Positions 25,257 to 36,395 are shown, numbered from the stretch's first letter. The stretch is 64,000 nt of DNA from Melitaea cinxia (GCF_905220565.1 NC_059404.1:6414472-6478471), one strand, 5' to 3'. The notes: generated by a model not told the origin, from the sequence alone. Translations and numbers: made by a program.

Positions 25257-25552
25257 TGGTTAAAGCTCATGAGACTTGGATGCTATTCGATCGATAGAGC
25301 TCTTACGGGCTAAATTCAGATTACTGAAAAGCCATCTTAAGTTTGTAAACTTTAGAATATTTTTAAATACATATCTATATTAGACATAGGTTTTGTGTTT
25401 CCGAATCGGTGGTAGCTTTACTTCTACAAATATAATAATTTTGTTTAAAGTTTTAATTTGTAAAATGACGATTCGAAAGTGCTCTTAGAGCCTATTTGAA
25501 AGCAAATAAAGCTGTTTTTGATTTTGATTTTGATTTTTTGATTTAAACTATA
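25257..25552 (+). mobile_element. LINE 3' end with TTTTGA tail
   Basis: Carries GAATCGGTGGTAGCTTTAC, CGATTCGAAAGTGCTCTTAG and GCCTATTTGAAAGCAAATAA followed by repeated TTTTGATTTTGA. A second, shorter copy is at 41575-41722. Confidence 0.65.
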
Positions 25553-26539
25553 TTGATCATTTCATCGTTTTTAAGAATAAACCATTGTAGTACAATCTTG
25601 TAACTTCTTATTTATTAGATAGTCATCAGCCTACAGACAAAATAACGCAATACTTTGCTACATATAAAAATAGACATAAAAAAAAAACTTAAGTGGTGCT
25701 AACCATATTACTTTTATATGGTATTTAGTACTGATTATTTATCTCCTTTGACAACCGCAGTCATTGATAATAAGAACGCGAACCTAATAGATGTCCCGTC
25801 CCGTTTGTTTATATTTCAGCTATAAAATAGTTACGACGTGTTGAATAATCGTTTTCACTCGGAGTGACCATAAATTTGTGTATTTTTAAAGTCACGCCGT
25901 TTGGAGTCAATAAAAATTTAACGATTGTGAGGGTGCTCGAATTAAATTGTTACGTATTTTACTGTACTTCATTGTTTCCTTTACAAAAAGTCGTTAAATA
26001 GTTCGAATCCTTGCAGCGGGTTTGGAGAAAATTATAAAAACGTCTTACGTGCGTAGCTTAAAATTTTAGTTTGTATTTTTAGTTATTAAATGTGTTTATA
26101 AAACTCTTTGCACCACAAAAACAAACTATTAGGTTGGTATTATGATATATTCATTTAATTTTGGAATCCCGATCTTAATAATTGAAGTGTTCTAAATGTA
26201 ATTTTTGATTGATACGATTTTGTTTCGTAGTAGAACTCCTTTATACAGTTATAAGTTAAAAGTACTCACTATAGTTTTTGCCTAGCTATTTGCTTTATGT
26301 CTACTTATATTGACTTCATAATTTACTGATGGATTGAACTCTATGTACTTTTACATTAAGTAGTGTTATTTACTGCATCTATTTATTTGACTTATTTCCT
26401 AAAAAATCTTTGTTGGTTTAACTATAACTGGTAAACATGTCTCTCAAAGATATTGTATTCAACATTTTACAGTTATACAATAACAATAATATATCATTAA
26501 TTTTTTTAATCTTTTCTTCGGGTTTTTCGATGATAACAT

Positions 26540-26860
26540 CGTTTCAAGGAATCAGCAGTAAACGACATAGACGCGCCTAGGATACAAGATGTACCGAGCG
26601 CTTACAGTTACCACATAAATACGCAATTCGGCTCGTGACCATAAACAGACAAATGTCGAGAAGTTATTCGTAACGCAAAGCAATCTATCTCGGGGCCTCG
26701 CAATATCGGTTTCTGAACGATTAACAGAGGGCGTGCGTGCCCTTCGGGTTTATGGCATACTTTTACGACGTCGTAAAACTCGGCTATAGGCCATAATCTT
26801 TTTCTACCGAAGCCTCCGTCCTGTGCTCATAGATGGCGCTTAGAACTGAACTAGAATCAA
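26540..26860. promoter_or_regulatory. Candidate Hox-type regulatory module with 18-bp palindrome
   Basis: Contains TTTATGG on both strands (CCATAAAC at 26639-26646 and GTTTATGG at 26748-26755), the word preferred by Abd-B homeodomains in vitro. An exact 18-bp palindrome TTTTACGACGTCGTAAAA lies at 26761-26778, and GGCCATAATC follows within 35 bp. The CpG-rich, non-repetitive context fits a conserved element. Function is inferred. Confidence 0.4.
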
Positions 26861-27589
26861 TGTCACAACTAAATGTTAAAGTTTTATTGTGTGTTTCGCT
26901 AATGCGGTGTGAAATTAATAGGCAATAATGCTTTTATGGGTGCTTGTGGCGGTTTATAGGGTCATAAAGCTGTGGCAGGTGAATGAAGGCCGTATTTGTT
27001 TTGAGTCATCCACATGTCTTTTATTATTTTATAATGGCGCTCTGTTTTCCCACTTCAGTATAATGATAATTAATGGAAAAATGATTTGTGACATCGTACA
27101 TAAATATGAAAGAAATTTTTGCTGAACGGAACAATTCTACAGTTATAGAAAATGTCGTGTTTCGTGTAACTTATACCTACAACACGTAGTTAACCCTATA
27201 ATTTTTTAGAATAGAGATAAGCTTTCTTGTCTTAGGTGTAGTCTAAACAAAGAAGTCTTCACCATTTTTACGTAAATAATTTTACCTTATATGTTATAGA
27301 GTTCAGATTTCATTTCCTACTAAGCTTATTTTTCGAAATATTATACATTAAGTATTATATAGTAAAAAGTGATATCAGTACTAATATACTCTTAGAATGA
27401 TATAAAATTTTGTTTAACTGTAACTGCCCGAAGTGTCGATTTCTACAAAACATTACCACGGTTTGCATGGATACATATCTATAAAATATGTTTGAAAACA
27501 ACGGTAAACCAAATTTAAAACTATTTTCTAAACTTCAGCTTAATCGTTGCAAAGAATTTAAGCCTTTATTATAAAATTATTTGAAACAA

Positions 27590-27990
27590 TGAAAGCTTCC
27601 CAGCGAGTGCCCTCGGAATCTCGAGCTTTGAACGATATATTAAGATACGTCGGGTTGTTCGCGAGTACTTCGTTCACTAATGTCCCACACTACCCCGAGG
27701 CGCATAAATTTAAGTAAGCGTGAGCTAAAGTGCCATTACAATATATTTTAACCAGCGCCGTATCACGCCAGTAATTTGCAACTTACAACTTTACTCGTCT
27801 AGACTAAAACTATTCTGATATTGCCCTCAATTACATTAACTTAGTAGTGCATCCTGTTTCAACCTGTAAAAGTGTTGCGAGAGTGAAAGAGAAGGCCGCT
27901 TGATGCGATGGCAGGGTGGGCCGCTGAAATTCCGCTGATTTTCCATGCAATTGAATAGAATACGTTATGGCGTGTTGGCGTCACAATAGG
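27590..27990. promoter_or_regulatory. Candidate regulatory island with GA-rich and TTTATGG motifs
   Basis: CG-richer than its surroundings. It holds GCGAGAGTGAAAGAGAAGG (GAGA-factor-like words), GCGATGGCAGGG, TACGTTATGGCGTG and TTTTTATGGGG near 27985. No coding frame or repeat signature. Reading it as a Polycomb/Trithorax-type or enhancer element is inference. Confidence 0.3.
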
Positions 27991-28345
27991 ATTTTTATGG
28001 GGGCTCTATTCATTTTTGTGGTTACAATTATTATCATCTTAAAGTTTTCAATAATATTTTTTTTTTATTATTAGCTTTCAAGTCAACAAAATTTACATAA
28101 ATTTTCATTTATTTTATACTTGACTGTCGAATTTTTCATAACAACTTTTTAGGAATTATAAAGCATGACAAATAAAGCGATAAAAATAAATTTGAACTCC
28201 TATTGAAGTTTTGTCCCCTTTGAAACTTTTCTTAATTTCATTTTACAAATCATTTTTAAAGCTCATCTTTGGTGGTTCCTTCTAAAAAGGCCTGTTCTCA
28301 ATAAAGTCCATCTCTTTAAAATTCCCATACCCGACTAGACAAAAG

Positions 28346-28610
28346 GTCAGGCTCAACCAGATCATGTATCTGGACCGGATCAGGATAGAATGAGGCATGC
28401 CAGATCCGGCAAGGTCTATCAGGACCAGGTCTGGTCCAGACAAGGATGGCCTGATGTAAAATATAATCAAGTATGGTAAGGCATACTGGATCAGAACCTG
28501 GTCCGGTCCAGATCAGGATAGCCTGATGTAAAATATAATCAAGTATGGTAAGGCATACTGGTTCAGGTCCCGATCCGGTCCAGATCAGGATAGCCTGAAA
28601 AAAATTACGC
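28346..28610. repeat. GATCAGG/GGACC palindrome-rich tandem block, left
   Basis: Two 72-bp tandem units, 28444-28515 and 28516-28587, start GGAT(G/A)GCCTGATGTAAAATA and end TCCAGATCA. A third is cut off after 14 bases. Upstream, 28346-28443 has related short palindromes (CCAGAT…ATCTGG and GGACCAGGTCTGGTCC). The related block is at 36243-36395. Confidence 0.7.
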
Positions 28611-28787
28611 GAACTGAGCCTGAATCACGCTATTAATGTTTTTAAGCGCACTTAGTATATACCTATACAGTTATCAGGACAGTCTAGCAGGGAGTCCATT
28701 CTTACACAGTGAAGCAGTGGTAAGTAGTTAATCAGTAGTTTATTATTAGATGTTAATAAATAAAACTTAATTAATAACAATAGTTAA

Positions 28788-29050
28788 TCTTATATATAAA
28801 AATGAATCGTAAAACGTGTTCGTAAGCATATAACTCAACAACGCGTGGACCAATTTTACCAATTCTTTTTTTTAATATTCGTTGAAGTACAAGGATAGTT
28901 TTTACGGCGAAAAAATTTCGAATAATTCCTGTGAAATCCCTAAAAACAGCCCTTTTCTTTTTCCCATACAAACGTTTTCTAACTAAAATGTAGAGACAAT
29001 TTGAACTTTGTTGCTATTCAATAAAGTTCATGTTAAATAATATATTAGGG
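28788..29050 (+). mobile_element. Helitron-like 5' end
   Basis: Starts TCTTATATATAAAAATGAAT after an A, followed by ACTCAACAACGCGTGGACCA and ATTCCTGTGAAATCCC. This is the pattern of lepidopteran Helitron left ends (TC start, TATATATAAAAATGAAT). No Rep/helicase coding is present. Confidence 0.55.
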
Positions 29051-29730
29051 CGCATTTTACGTAAGCTACTTTATTAGCTTATTATTATTATTATATTTAT
29101 TATTATTACTTAGGTACTTTATTTATGAATTAGGTATGTAATTACATGGTTGAGGTGTGTGTAAGAATGGGTAATGAAATACATACATAATTATAGTGTA
29201 TACATGTAGTACATAGTATAAGTGTAAGTATAGTATATATATGTAATATAGTACATACACAGTATAAAATGTTTGCCCAAGTACCTATATAATTTGTAAT
29301 GTCTCATGTTTGTCGCAGTTATTATACATGGGTATAGGTTATATGTATTAATTAACATATAATTGCGGCGATATAACTATCTCGATAACAATGGTTAAAA
29401 ATAATATTATAAATAAAAAAAAAAAACAAGAAAAGCCGCCTGCGTGAAGAACAACTATTAGAAAGTCAATTGAAAAAGCTGGAACAAGATAAAAATTCAA
29501 TAATTACACAAAGATAGCTAAATAAATTACACCAATTTCAAACATTATGTACTGTACACTTACAAAAATCATGAAGGCGATTTTTTCAATTATTATTTTA
29601 TTTATGTTTTTTTAGTTAGGCAAATTACGTAATCGATTGAATTTTTTTAAAGAGTGGTTGATTAACATGACATAACATAACAATACACTTTATTGTACAC
29701 CAACAGAAAATAATAATACGTATCAGATTG
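29051..29730. other. AT-rich DNA between Helitron-like end and long-TIR element
   Basis: Contains ATT and TAGTATATA-type low-complexity runs. 29670-29715 looks like a small piece of the (ATT)n LINE family (AACACTTTATTGTACACC-like). No gene is seen. Confidence 0.4.
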
Positions 29731-30299
29731 ATTTTTAACCGACTTCCAAAAAAGGAGGAGGTTCTTAATTCGACTGTATTTTTCTTTTTTTTTGTATATA
29801 TGTTACTTCAGAACTTTTGACTGGGTGGACCGAGTTCGACTTGTACGCAAAGGAAAAAAAGCCGACTTCAACTACATCGACATGTAGATAATACAACAAA
29901 GGTAGACGAAAATATAGTCAAGTAAATACGCGTTATTAAAGATTACTCAAAAATTTGTTATCAGATCTCGATGAAATTTAAATATGACTACACGATAAAC
30001 ATCAGCTTTCGATTAAATTAAAAATCATCAAAATCGGTACACCTAGTAAAAAGTTATGCGGTATAATACAACGTAGGTCGACGAAAATAGTCAAGTAAAA
30101 ACGTATTATTTATATTACTCGAAAAGTTGTTGTTAGATCTCAAATAAACTCAAGTGAGACCAAATGACACACACCACCTTTCGATTAAAAAAAATTTTGT
30201 AGAAATCGGTCCACTCAGTCAAAAGTTCTGAAGTAACATACATAAAAAATACAGTTAAATTGAGAGCTTCCTCCTTTTTTGGAAGTGGGTTAAAAATAG
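29731..30299. mobile_element. Long terminal-inverted-repeat DNA element (non-autonomous)
   Basis: The ends ATTTTTAACCGACTTCCAAA (29731) and its inverted partner (ending GGAAGTGGGTTAAAAAT near 30297) begin a terminal inverted repeat. It can be followed inward for about 115 bp, through GTTACTTCAGAACTTTTGAC on the left and its complement on the right, with scattered mismatches. The middle consists of two diverged tandem units of about 165 bp (each with AGTCAAGTAAA and TCAGATCTC-like words). No transposase. Fragments of the same family lie at 39912-40235, 41218-41282 and 41447-41510. Confidence 0.75.
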
Positions 30300-32720
30300 A
30301 AACCGATTTTACACGTCTATAGAATTCCTAAGTCGACAAGTTTGAACAGTGAAAGATTTAGTATAAATGAAAGAGGAGTGAGAGGGAAATTCAAGAAGTA
30401 AGCTTTCCTCAGAACGAAAACTGCGTTCATTGGAATCACTAAGAAACTTAAATCGTCGTTTTAGATAAGCAGGTACAACAGGATTAAAAAGAATAGAGTA
30501 AAGTAAGTTGAGAATATACGTATTCCCGAAGTAGGGAATTGGGTGCCACTCAGGGCGTAACTACTGCCGTATCAGCCGTATCAATGATACGGGGCCCCCT
30601 ATTTACAGGGCCCCTAAGGTGTGTAAGCAAAAATTAGTAAAATGCTATCCACAATGTCACTTAATCTTGTGCTTCCTGGAAAAAAGAATAAAAAAACTGT
30701 CATACATACCTATAGAGTTTTAACTTCAGAAATGACTGAAGTCTGAAAAGCAGTCCCCTTTTATCCGAGTCAAGCGTGCGCCCAATTGTTGATAACATTC
30801 TGTATCGTTTATTTCGGGATTCAGTTAATCATTATGAACAATGAATTAATCTTTTTTATATAAGAATGGGGCACACAAGCAGACGAAGCCATCTGATTTA
30901 TAACGGCTACCGTCGCCCATGGCCTTTATAGAAAAGATGTAGACACTAGACGCTTTAAAACCCCCAAATTTTAGCAAGGTCATTCCACACTTTGAATGTA
31001 CGCGGAAACATTGCGCACGAAGCTCGCACATTGGTTGCAAACCACTGGTGGATACAATTAGCACCACTAGACTTCTTGACATCGAAATAATGCAGAACAC
31101 GACAAACGACACTGCTCATAGTGCACATTACGCATCGCGTGTTCGCACCGTGGAATTTTCGGTGGTGCTTTTCCCTCATCGTCAAGAGTTGAATTCGACG
31201 CAAAAAGAGTGCAAAGAATTTCGCTTACTTTTTCGCATAATATGCCAGAGAGCCTTCAGGTTCGCGCAATGATGGAAGTGTAGACTAAAGAAAGTTACCT
31301 TCGACAGCTTTTGTAAGAAACAAAAGGCATGGGTTCCATTTGGAAAGCCCAATAGTCTCTCGCCAATTCTGCTGTGTTTGAACTTTGCCCTAGCGATTTA
31401 CTACCTGTAAGACCTGGAGGCAGCGTTGAATCTCTTCTTCAGGTTATGCGCCTGTGAATCCCCCATATAGATGCGGAAGATTCATAGGAATTCACTAATA
31501 GTATTGGCCTCACAGGCTGAAGCGAACGATCCCCCGCATCTATTGCTGCAGGTCAAGGCTAATAACTCTCCAGCTTGGAACTACAAGCTCTTTAAATTAG
31601 CTTAAAATCCGAAATTCAAAACATTCATTCCATTAAAGAACTCATGGAATTATTACTGATAAAATTCAATAGCCTTGCATCCAATTTTCCGGAGGTATTA
31701 ACTTGACGTTTTTCAAAACTAAAACTGATAAAAAATTACCTAAGGATTTCGATGGAACAGGAACAGCTACAGCAGACTACACTCACTATTGTCTATTCTA
31801 GGAGGAAGTTATAACTTATAATCAATAAACATTTATTTTAATTCAATGCAAGCTTTTTTTGTGAGAAATCTTTACCCATCATTTGCCTGCCCCCCCACTA
31901 ATTTTGATACAGGGTCCCAAGGTTCCCGGGGTTCCAAGGAATGCTACGCTAGTGGGGCCACTTGAGTTTTTTACGCAATTCAGAAATATGATTCTATTTG
32001 CGAAGTCCAAATACGAATCGCATAGGTACATAGATTCGACCAAATTTAATAATCTGCTCCGCAGTAATGTCAAGAAAACAACTAAGCAATTTTTTACCGA
32101 TGAAAAAAAACAGAGGAGGTTCTAAAGTCGCTACGTACCTATATTCCGAAATTGATAAAAAAATATATTGGAAAGAGTAAACCCCGAAGTTGTTTTTCGC
32201 CTAGGAGGCGAGGAAGAAGCGCGGCTCGCAGCTTGCTTGGCATAGGCATGGGAAAGAGCAGTCCTAATTTTTTAAACTTTCTTATTGTATTTTTTATTAG
32301 TATTACGGTAATAATAATTATAATATACTTTTTGAAATCCTTGTATTGAGCCCTTTTGATACCAAAAACAAACAACACAGTTATTTACCATAATTATCAT
32401 TGTTATTTGTTAGCGAAACCCTTCGTTAGCCCAGGTTTGCACAGTGTTACAATAAAAACCGCATATACAAATACGGTTTTATTGTAGTTATGAAAAGAGA
32501 AATTATTTAATTTTGTTAATACGAATTTTAGAAAATATCGACTAAAAATAACATCACTAGTGTATCGATATAATTGTCGACTATGAGGCATCACTTCGCT
32601 GGCGTATATACGTATTGCTTTGACCCTTCCCTCCCCCAGACCTATCCCCCAAAAAGCAAGAAAGGGACAACTGCAGCTCAGACCGTTTTAGGTATATAAT
32701 TTTTGACCAAAACAGTGTTT
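30300..32720. other. Unclassified repeat-like DNA inside the nested block
   Basis: Moderate-GC patches at 30540-30640, 30850-31300, 31300-31560 and 31880-31960 (GGGGCCCCCT, GGTTCCCGGGGTTCC) look like decayed mobile DNA. Open frames on both strands at 30846-31272 match no family I can name. 32180-32250 holds an arginine-coding GGCGAGGAAGAAGCGCGGC stretch without further support. Confidence 0.4.
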
Positions 32721-33032
32721 CGTAGTCGACTGTTTTCTCCTCAGAACATGGCAATTTTTTAAAAATTATTTTTTTTGAAAATAAAAGAAGACTTCGGCTA
32801 TGCCCCTATGTTTTCATTTTTTTGAAAATATGCATATATTTTTTTTAATGAGTGTCTGAAAATGTACAAAAAATTATGCAATATTTCGAGTTTTTGAAGT
32901 CTCCTAATTCCTATGATAATAAGAATATGAAAAAAATCAAAACATAGGGGCATGGTCATGGCAGCAAAGAGTTCTATGTCACAAAAATATTTGATCTAGT
33001 GTCATTATCCAGGGAGAAAACAGTCGACTACG
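32721..33032. mobile_element. Palindromic MITE with 20-bp perfect terminal repeats
   Basis: CGTAGTCGACTGTTTTCTCC at 32721-32740 is exactly inverted at 33013-33032. A second inner inverted pair (ATGCCCCTATGTTTT near 32805 and AAAACATAGGGGCAT near 32940) shares the same centre. No coding capacity. Flanking TTT on both sides may be the target duplication but is too short and AT-rich to be sure. Confidence 0.75.
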
Positions 33033-33328
33033 TTTGTATGGAGAAAGACCCGGTACCCTTTCCTCTTAATGATTAAATTGATCTTATTCGTAGACGGCAT
33101 TTTAATTTAAGTTACATACAGTAAAAATGGTATTAACTAGCAATCTCACATTACTTATTATATTGTTGCGTTAACAATGGAGAATTCCCGTTTTTAAACT
33201 ATCGACCCCAAATTTGGTACGAATCTCCTATATGTGATGTAGAAATAATCGGTGAGCGGATTTTAGGATAACTCATGCCTAATAAGGATTACGGGGCTGG
33301 GCGTTAACGATAAAAATTTTAAATGTAG

Positions 33329-33641
33329 GTATGTAACTCCGAAAGTACTGAAGCAATTTTTATCAAATTTTTTAAGCATCTGTAATTTGGTCCAACTTGG
33401 GAGATAGGGTAGTTTTTATCTCAATCGGACCTGGTAGGTGGCGCTGCTATCAGTATGTAACTCCGAAACTACTGAAGGAATTTTTATCAAATTTTGTGAG
33501 CATCTGTAATTTTGTCTGACTTGGAAGATATGGTAGTTTTTATCTCAATTGGACCCGGTAGGTGGCGCTGCTATCGGTATGTAAGCTATCAAATTTAGTA
33601 GCTGTTTTCCGGGCAGGACAACGTCTGCCGGGTCCGCTCGT
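33329..33641 (+). mobile_element. Helitron-like 3' end with 124-bp tandem duplication
   Basis: Two 124-bp units (33329-33452, 33453-33576) start GTATGTAACTCCGAAA and end GGTGGCGCTGCTATC; a third begins and is cut short. The end CGGGCAGGACAACGTCTGCC forms a short hairpin followed by GGGTCCGCTCGT, resembling the hairpin plus CTRR-type terminus of Helitrons, with an altered last motif. It may be the partner of the 5' end at 28788, with later insertions in between. Confidence 0.5.
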
Positions 33642-33797
33642 TAATAATATAAAAGTAAATATAAATAATTGATATTTAAAGTAAAAACATAAATAAATAA
33701 TACATTCGAAAAAATAAATGGAAATAAATATCATAATAATTATATTAATTAACATATTTATAATATCAATTCGCTTTTTTTATTAAACAATTTTTTC

Positions 33798-36225
33798 AAG
33801 AATAGCTAGGACCAGATACGGATCTCCACCAACCCGTCAAAACAGTCATAGACTGGAAGAAGCTCGAATCAGAGCTTAGCTCCCTAGACTCAGATCACCT
33901 TGAAGGTATACCCGACACAATCGATTCGGTAGACGTAGCTAAAGCGGCCGCGTCAAAATTAACATCTTTTATTAAAAATAAGATCGATGACTGCTCTCGG
34001 GAGATGCCAATCCGCCCGGGCGAGCGTTGGCAGTTCCCAGAGGAGTTAAGAGACCTCATTAGGCGTAAAAACGCACAAACCAGAGCCCATGACTCTTACC
34101 CGACTGACGACAATCGGAGGAAACTCCGTTCCCTACAGAGGGAGGTGAAAGCTCGCTTCGCCGACCTCAGGGATGACTACTACAGTAGACGTCTAGGAGA
34201 ACTCACCCCGTCGCACACCGCTTACTGGTCGTGGGCGAAGAGACTCCGTGGCGTCACCGTAGCCTCTACACCTCCCCTCATTAGGCCGAATCTCCCACCA
34301 GCCCTCGACGACCTGGACAAGGCCGAGTGCCTTGCGAGTAGTCTGGAGAGCCAATGCTCCCCAAGCACTGAGCCGTGCGATCCCATACACCTCTCGACGG
34401 TGGACGGGTTCGTCGAACGTAGGGCGGCTTCACCGCCATCCAACGAAACGCTTCCACCGACGACAGTGGAAGAAGTTGAATCGATCATTAAGGAACTCCA
34501 CGCGAAAAAAGCCCCGGGTCCCGACCGAATCACCAACAAGACGCTCAAACGCCTTCCTCAGCAGCTTATCATGCTGCTCGTCATGATTTATAACGCTCTT
34601 CTGGCCGGTTGCTCGTTCCCCGATCAGTGGAAAGAGGCGACCGTGATAGGAATTCCCAAACCTGGAAAACCCAGGAACCTCCCTTCGAGCTATCGACCCA
34701 TTAGTCTTCTCAACACCCTCGGTAAGGTGTACGAGAAAATCATTCACACCCGCCATAAGGCCGCCACGCAACAAATGCGTACTCCGCTCATTGACGAGCA
34801 ATTCGGGTTTCGAGCCCATCACTCCTCAGTCCACCAGGTGCACCGCTTAACGGAGCACATCCTAAAAGGTTTCGCCACTTCCCGTACTCACACCACGGGG
34901 GCTCTATTCTTCGATGTCGCTAAGGCATTCGACAAAGTCTGGCATAACGGCTTGATATACAAGCTCTATCAACTAGAACTGCCAGTCTAATCGCACTTTT
35001 AGATATCGGGTCGACGGCACTCTGTCATCGCCCCGTCCTATTCGCGCCGGAGTCCCTCAGGGCTCGGTGCTTTCACCGCTTCTATATTCGTTGTACACGA
35101 ATGACATCCCGATTCCAAAAAATAAAGCCACCAAGCTGGCCCTATTCGCCGATGACACGGCCATCTTCACGACCGGCACCTCCGTCGAGGCTATAACTTC
35201 TCGACTCCAATCCGCGGCCACCGCCCTCGGCGAGTGGTTTAGGAAGTGGAGAATCGAAGTAAACCCCGAAAAGAGTGCAGCAGTGCACTTTGTTAAGCAC
35301 ACCAGACGCGTCTTCTGGACGAAAGGTCGACCCGGGACCATTACCCTGTTCGGCACTCCGATTCCTTGGCTAAAGGAAACAAAGTACCTAGGTGTCATTC
35401 TCGACAGTAAACTTTCGTTCAAAGCCCACATCAACCGGGTCCGAAACAGGGCAGCGTTCGTACTAGGTCGATTGCACACGCTGCTATGCGGGAGGAGTAA
35501 AATGTCTCTTAGAAATAAGACGACATTATACAAGGCCTGCATACGACCTATTATGACCTACGCGTGCCCCGTCTTCGCTCATGTGGCGCCAACCCTCATC
35601 CATAGGCTCCAAATCATTCAGAACAAGTTTCTGCGCACTGCCACGTACTCGCCGTGGTACGTGCGTAATGTCGACTTACATCGCGACCTTAAGATCGATT
35701 CAATCGCGAAGCACCTCAAAATACTCGCTACAGCGTATTTTGAGAGAGCGCGCAGTCACCCAAATCCTCTTGTAGCAGAGGCTTGCAAATACGTAGGTAG
35801 AGGTAACTTACAGACCGTACAAAGGCGTCCCATGCACGCCTTAACCGACCCTGACGATAGGATCACGGCGCTTAACGCCATATACACCACACACAAGACA
35901 CACACACACCGCCCCCGCCGGCGAGGGCGAGGTCCCCGCGTTCTGACGGCTCGCACGCGCCTAGGCGCGTAGCTGACCGTCCGTAAGCCGTCTTAGCGCT
36001 CCGCATAGCGTCTCCTCCACTCCGACGACGCTCTAAGCCGAGGTGCGATCTCGCTAGGAGACACCCTTAGGGCGGGCGTTTTTCCCCCCCGAGCCCTCCC
36101 AGAGGGCTCCCATTCTTCCTTCGCGGCCGGCTTGCCTAAGTGCCCGGCCCCTCTCACCGGTGACGCTGTAAAGGCCTCTAGGGCCAACAGCACTCCACAA
36201 TTCGAAAAAAAAAAAAAAAAGAATA
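33798..36225 (+). mobile_element. 5'-truncated jockey-like LINE with poly(A) and target duplication
   Basis: Body about 33805-36220. The 3' end is a 16-A tail (36205-36220). AAGAATA occurs at both 33798-33804 and 36219-36225, a probable 7-bp duplication overlapping the tail. The body is markedly GC-richer than its surroundings, as expected for a coding LINE in AT-rich DNA. It begins inside the linker between endonuclease and RT; ORF1 and endonuclease are lost. A roughly 230-bp 3' untranslated part follows the last stop at 35972. Confidence 0.9.
33805..35972 (+). pseudogene. Jockey-type reverse transcriptase, frame broken at about 34985
   Basis: First frame (33805-34990) contains ESIIKELHAKKAPGPDRITN, PKPGKPRNLPSSYRPISLL, EQFGFRAHHSSVHQVHRL and ALFFDVAKAFDKVWHNGLIY. 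It stops after QLELPV. A second frame resumes at TFRYRVDGTLSSPRPIRAGV and carries GVPQGSVLSPLLYSLYTNDI, LALFADDTAIF (FADD active site), TKYLGVILD and the typical jockey C-terminus (…YKACIRPIMTYACPVFAH). The junction lacks a few codons normally present between the two RT motifs, so a small deletion caused the frame break. Otherwise the sequence is well preserved. Confidence 0.92.
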
Positions 36226-36242
36226 TACATTCGTGTTTTTTA

Positions 36243-36395
36243 AAAGGACCGGGCCGAACCCGTTGATCAGGATGAGATGAGATTTCCTGATCTGGACCCG
36301 ATCAGGAAACCTCACCTCATTCTGATCAGGTCCAGACAATCTTCTGCGTTACATACCTTATACGGTCCAGATCAGGCATGCCCGGTCCGGTCCTT
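36243..36395. repeat. GATCAGG/GGACC palindrome-rich block, right, with 29-bp hairpin
   Basis: 36264-36292 and 36300-36328 are inverted copies (26 of 29 match) around a 7-base loop, both ending in TGATCAG / CCTGATC. The outer ends AAGGACCGGGCCG and CCCGGTCCGGTCCTT are also inverted. Word content matches the 28346-28610 block across the nested insertions. Confidence 0.7.

Larger units (their letters stand above)
25553..28345. other. Intergenic DNA with two candidate regulatory islands
   Basis: Contains CG-richer, repeat-free patches at 26540-26860 and 27590-27990, described separately. The frame at 26928-27125 (65 codons, plus) is not convincing. Elsewhere the stretch is AT-rich with nothing recognised. 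Confidence 0.5.

Noticed and set aside
30846..31272. Overlapping open frames of 74-88 codons on both strands
   Set aside because: Mutually overlapping on both strands with no recognised domain. They lie within repeat-like DNA.
34193..35956. Minus-strand open frames over the jockey-like LINE
   Set aside because: Antisense shadows caused by the GC-rich coding sequence of the element.
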